A DNA stretch of 15,921 bases, taken from Planctomycetia bacterium (GTDB lineage Bacteria; Planctomycetota; Phycisphaerae; Phycisphaerales; UBA1924). Location: contig SXOY01000334.1 of NCBI GenBank assembly GCA_005776545.1, forward strand, positions 1 to 15,921, read 5' to 3'. This document shows, one piece after another, positions 14,277-15,921 of this stretch. Position 1 is the first letter of the stretch, and the number at the start of each line of letters is the position of its first letter. Below the pieces are notes generated by a model. That model saw only the letters and a program-made list of their open reading frames with translations. It made no database searches and was not told the origin of the DNA. Both the position numbers and the translations under genes were made by a program.

Positions 14277-14477
14277 CTGGTACGCAGGGGACGAATGTCC
14301 CGCGTCTTGGAGACGCAGAAGCCCGAGTGAGAAAGGCAGAAGAGGTATTAACATGGATATACAGGATGGACAGGATAAGAAAGGGGGAAGGAAGGGTCTT
14401 GGACCCTTTGGATTTGCTTTGCTCATTTCCTATCTCTGCGCCTCTGCGACGCGGGACATTTGTCCCCTGCGTACCAG
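14277..14477. repeat. 200-bp palindrome-bounded repeat element
   Basis: Two 30-bp arms (14277-14306 and 14448-14477) are reverse complements with one mismatch; each also contains a small GGGAC/GTCCC dyad. Similarity continues inward more loosely. The interior holds three 9-bp units (14351-14377; ATCCTGT words on the minus strand), a hairpin AAGGGTC/GACCCTT (14392-14408) and two CTCTGCG units (14434-14448). No open frame with family features and no obvious target-site duplication are visible. It fills most of the divergent gap between the response regulator and the 153-aa gene. Confidence 0.75.
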
Positions 14478-14507
14478 GGCACTGATTGCCGCTGTGCGGG
14501 GTGGATT

Positions 14508-14537
14508 TTGCGCGGTGGGCGGCGAACAATCTAGACT
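14508..14537 (+). promoter_or_regulatory. Putative promoter of the 153-aa protein gene
   Basis: TTGCGC (14508-14513) and TAGACT (14532-14537) are spaced 18 bp apart. Transcription would begin near 14544, leaving about 28 bases of leader including the AAGGGG ribosome site. Confidence 0.4.
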
Positions 14538-14571
14538 CAGGGGTGCTGGTCTATCTTGGCAAGGGGTTGAC

Positions 14572-15033
14572 ATGTCTGGATCGCATTCCAAGTCTAAACC
14601 TTTGTGGGAAGACAAGTTCCACGTTCCGCGCCTGGAGGCGTTGCTGGGGGAACTGAGTCGGCAGCAACTCACCTGGGCTGAACATATCAGAACAACGCTT
14701 GGGCAGATTCCCGGGATGGAAGAACGGTTGAAATGGGAGGGCGTCGCGTGGCGATGGTCGCTCTCGTTTGTGAATGGCGAGACGAACCGAGCACTGTGTT
14801 ACCTTGTGCCGCAGCCCGGACATCCCAAACTGGTGGTGTTGCTGCCGCTGGACCTGTTAAGTACGATCGAATCCAGCAGCGTCCCGAAGTGGTTACGCGA
14901 GGGCGTGTTCCAGTCGCCGTTGGTGGGCCGGATGCGGTGGACGACGTGGGAACTTTCGAGCAAGTCCCAGATCGATGAGCTGCTGGAACTGGTATTGATG
15001 CAAGTGCCCGCGGCGGCGGCTCGCGGCACGTAA
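14572..15033 (+). CDS. Small protein of unknown function, possibly DUF3788-like
   Basis: A 153-aa cytoplasmic protein with no signal peptide. The N-terminal third looks helical; the middle (L-K-W-E-G-V-A-W-R-W-S-L, then A-L-C-Y-L-V-P and L-V-V-L-L-P-L) suggests a small beta-sheet, followed by helices. This layout recalls the DUF3788 or DUF1801-like small-domain proteins, but only weakly, and I assign no function. The ATG at 14572 has AAGGGG five bases upstream; the frame is open back to 14221 through the repeat element, which is not taken as coding. Divergent from the response regulator gene with a 363-bp repeat-filled gap. Confidence 0.7.
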   Translation: MSGSHSKSKPLWEDKFHVPRLEALLGELSRQQLTWAEHIRTTLGQIPGMEERLKWEGVAWRWSLSFVNGETNRALCYLVPQPGHPKLVVLLPLDLLSTIESSSVPKWLREGVFQSPLVGRMRWTTWELSSKSQIDELLELVLMQVPAAAARGT

Positions 15034-15109
15034 TTAATCCCCCCACTCCCTTTGCATTGCGACGGGTACGCCAGCCGATAGTGGTACGCTTAGATTGCAG
15101 GAGGCGTAC

Positions 15110-15921
15110 ATGAGAGCAGTGTCTAAACGAGTGTTGATTCAAGTAGCGGCGGTGAGTTGCATTGCGTTGAGCGCGGTGGTGGCAATGGCCCAGCCGCTGA
15201 ACGATGACCTGCGCAAGATCATGCTACCGCTGAAACTCGCGAACACGAAGGTGGGCGTGAGCGTTGTCGATGTGACAAGTGGCGAGACACTGGCAGATCG
15301 CAATGCCAACGATCTTTTCATTCCCGCCTCGAACATGAAAGTCCTGACTTCAGGCTCGGCCCTGATGGCGTTGGGGACCGACTTTGCATTTCGGACGGAA
15401 TTAGTGCTGATCGAGAACCGGCTGGTCATCAAGGGCGATGGAGATCCGGCGCTTGGGGATAATGAGATACTGGAACAATCGTCACCGAAGATGACAGTGG
15501 CACAATTAGTAGAGGTTCTGGCGGATGCGGTCGTGAAGACAGGAGTGAAGCAGATTCAGGAAGTGATCGTTGATGACCGCGTATTTGATCGCGAGTATGT
15601 TCATCCATCCTGGCCCAAAGACCAGCTTCGCAACTGGTATTGCTGCGAAGTCAGCGGCGTGAACTTTCACACCAACACGCTGAGTTTTTTCTTTCAACCG
15701 ACAGGTATTGGCCGCACGCCGGGCGTCACGCTCGAGCCGCAGGCACGCTGGATTGAAATCGACAACAAGGCAAAGACGATCAACAGCGGGCCGCAACGCA
15801 TCGGACTCGATCGCATTTCAGAGACCAACCGTTTTCTGCTGACGGGCGAATTGCGCGTGGCATCGAGCGACAAGGTCACGATCCATGAGCCGGGGCTTTT
15901 CTTTGCACAGTTGCTGGGAGA
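15110..15921 (+). CDS. dacB: D-alanyl-D-alanine carboxypeptidase/endopeptidase, PBP4 (DacB) type, partial
   Basis: The first 270 codons of an exported penicillin-binding protein that trims or cleaves peptidoglycan stem-peptide links in the periplasm. Signal peptide 1-27 ends A-M-A before Gln28. The catalytic S-x-x-K motif is Ser74-Asn-Met-Lys77 in F-I-P-A-S-N-M-K, typical of the S13 (PBP4) family, followed by the family's L-V-I-K-G-D-G-D-P-A-L segment (105-115) and the W-P-K-D-Q and V-S-G-V-N-F-H-T-N-T blocks. The S-x-N and K-T-G motifs would lie past the window end. AGGAGG five bases before the ATG is the strongest ribosome site in the window. The full family length is about 450-500 aa, so about half is seen. 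Confidence 0.88.
   Translation, partial: MRAVSKRVLIQVAAVSCIALSAVVAMAQPLNDDLRKIMLPLKLANTKVGVSVVDVTSGETLADRNANDLFIPASNMKVLTSGSALMALGTDFAFRTELVLIENRLVIKGDGDPALGDNEILEQSSPKMTVAQLVEVLADAVVKTGVKQIQEVIVDDRVFDREYVHPSWPKDQLRNWYCCEVSGVNFHTNTLSFFFQPTGIGRTPGVTLEPQARWIEIDNKAKTINSGPQRIGLDRISETNRFLLTGELRVASSDKVTIHEPGLFFAQLLG

Noticed and set aside
14221..14571. N-terminal extension of the 153-aa protein (and of the response regulator on the other strand)
   Set aside because: Both extensions are translations of the palindromic repeat element; each gene has a supported internal start.

Overview
The window looks like a chromosomal segment of a planctomycete, most likely class Phycisphaerae. The main clues are two secreted proteins that end in a duplicated EF-hand (dockerin-like) module with a C-terminal Gly-Cys, a third secreted protein with a PEP-CTERM-like tail (Pro-Ala-Pro, hydrophobic stretch, Arg cluster), an HU protein with a Lys/Ala/Pro tail, Cys-x2-Cys zinc-ribbon membrane proteins, and intergenic DNA rich in short degenerate repeats. 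This placement is inference: no rRNA or marker gene is present.

Layout. Left edge: the start of a leftward gene (1-83), a gene-poor stretch with a terminator (545-572), and a leftward gene for a 219-aa exported PEP-CTERM-like protein. At 1782-3213 a rightward pair encodes an unknown 225-aa protein and an AlkD-like DNA alkylation repair protein. It meets, with no gap, a leftward pair (3214-4685) encoding a D-2-hydroxyacid dehydrogenase and a zinc-ribbon membrane protein. Divergent from these is an intracellular endonuclease/exonuclease/phosphatase (EEP) protein (4755-5540). Next come an HU-family nucleoid protein with a clear promoter and terminator (5554-6121) and pseudouridine-5'-phosphate glycosidase psuG (6208-7113).

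The centre (7380-11432) holds two separately transcribed secreted proteins with matching GC-type dockerin ends: a 764-aa protein of unknown function and a 542-aa EEP nuclease/phosphatase with an Fn3-like domain. The right third holds a leftward 224-aa Fn3-like protein, a two-TM protein with a C-terminal zinc ribbon, a leftward stand-alone response regulator, a 153-aa protein of unknown function, and the first 270 codons of a DacB/PBP4-type D-Ala-D-Ala carboxypeptidase. The gaps between these genes carry several families of 8-11-bp degenerate repeats and palindromes.

No single pathway links the genes; most look like housekeeping or cell-envelope functions in one- or two-gene units. I see no rRNA, tRNA, transposase, integrase, CRISPR array or recognisable defence island. 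The least explained signals are the repeat arrays (11467-11547, 13483-13552, 13621-13666, 14277-14477), the paired GC-dockerin modules, and several gene starts that look leaderless.
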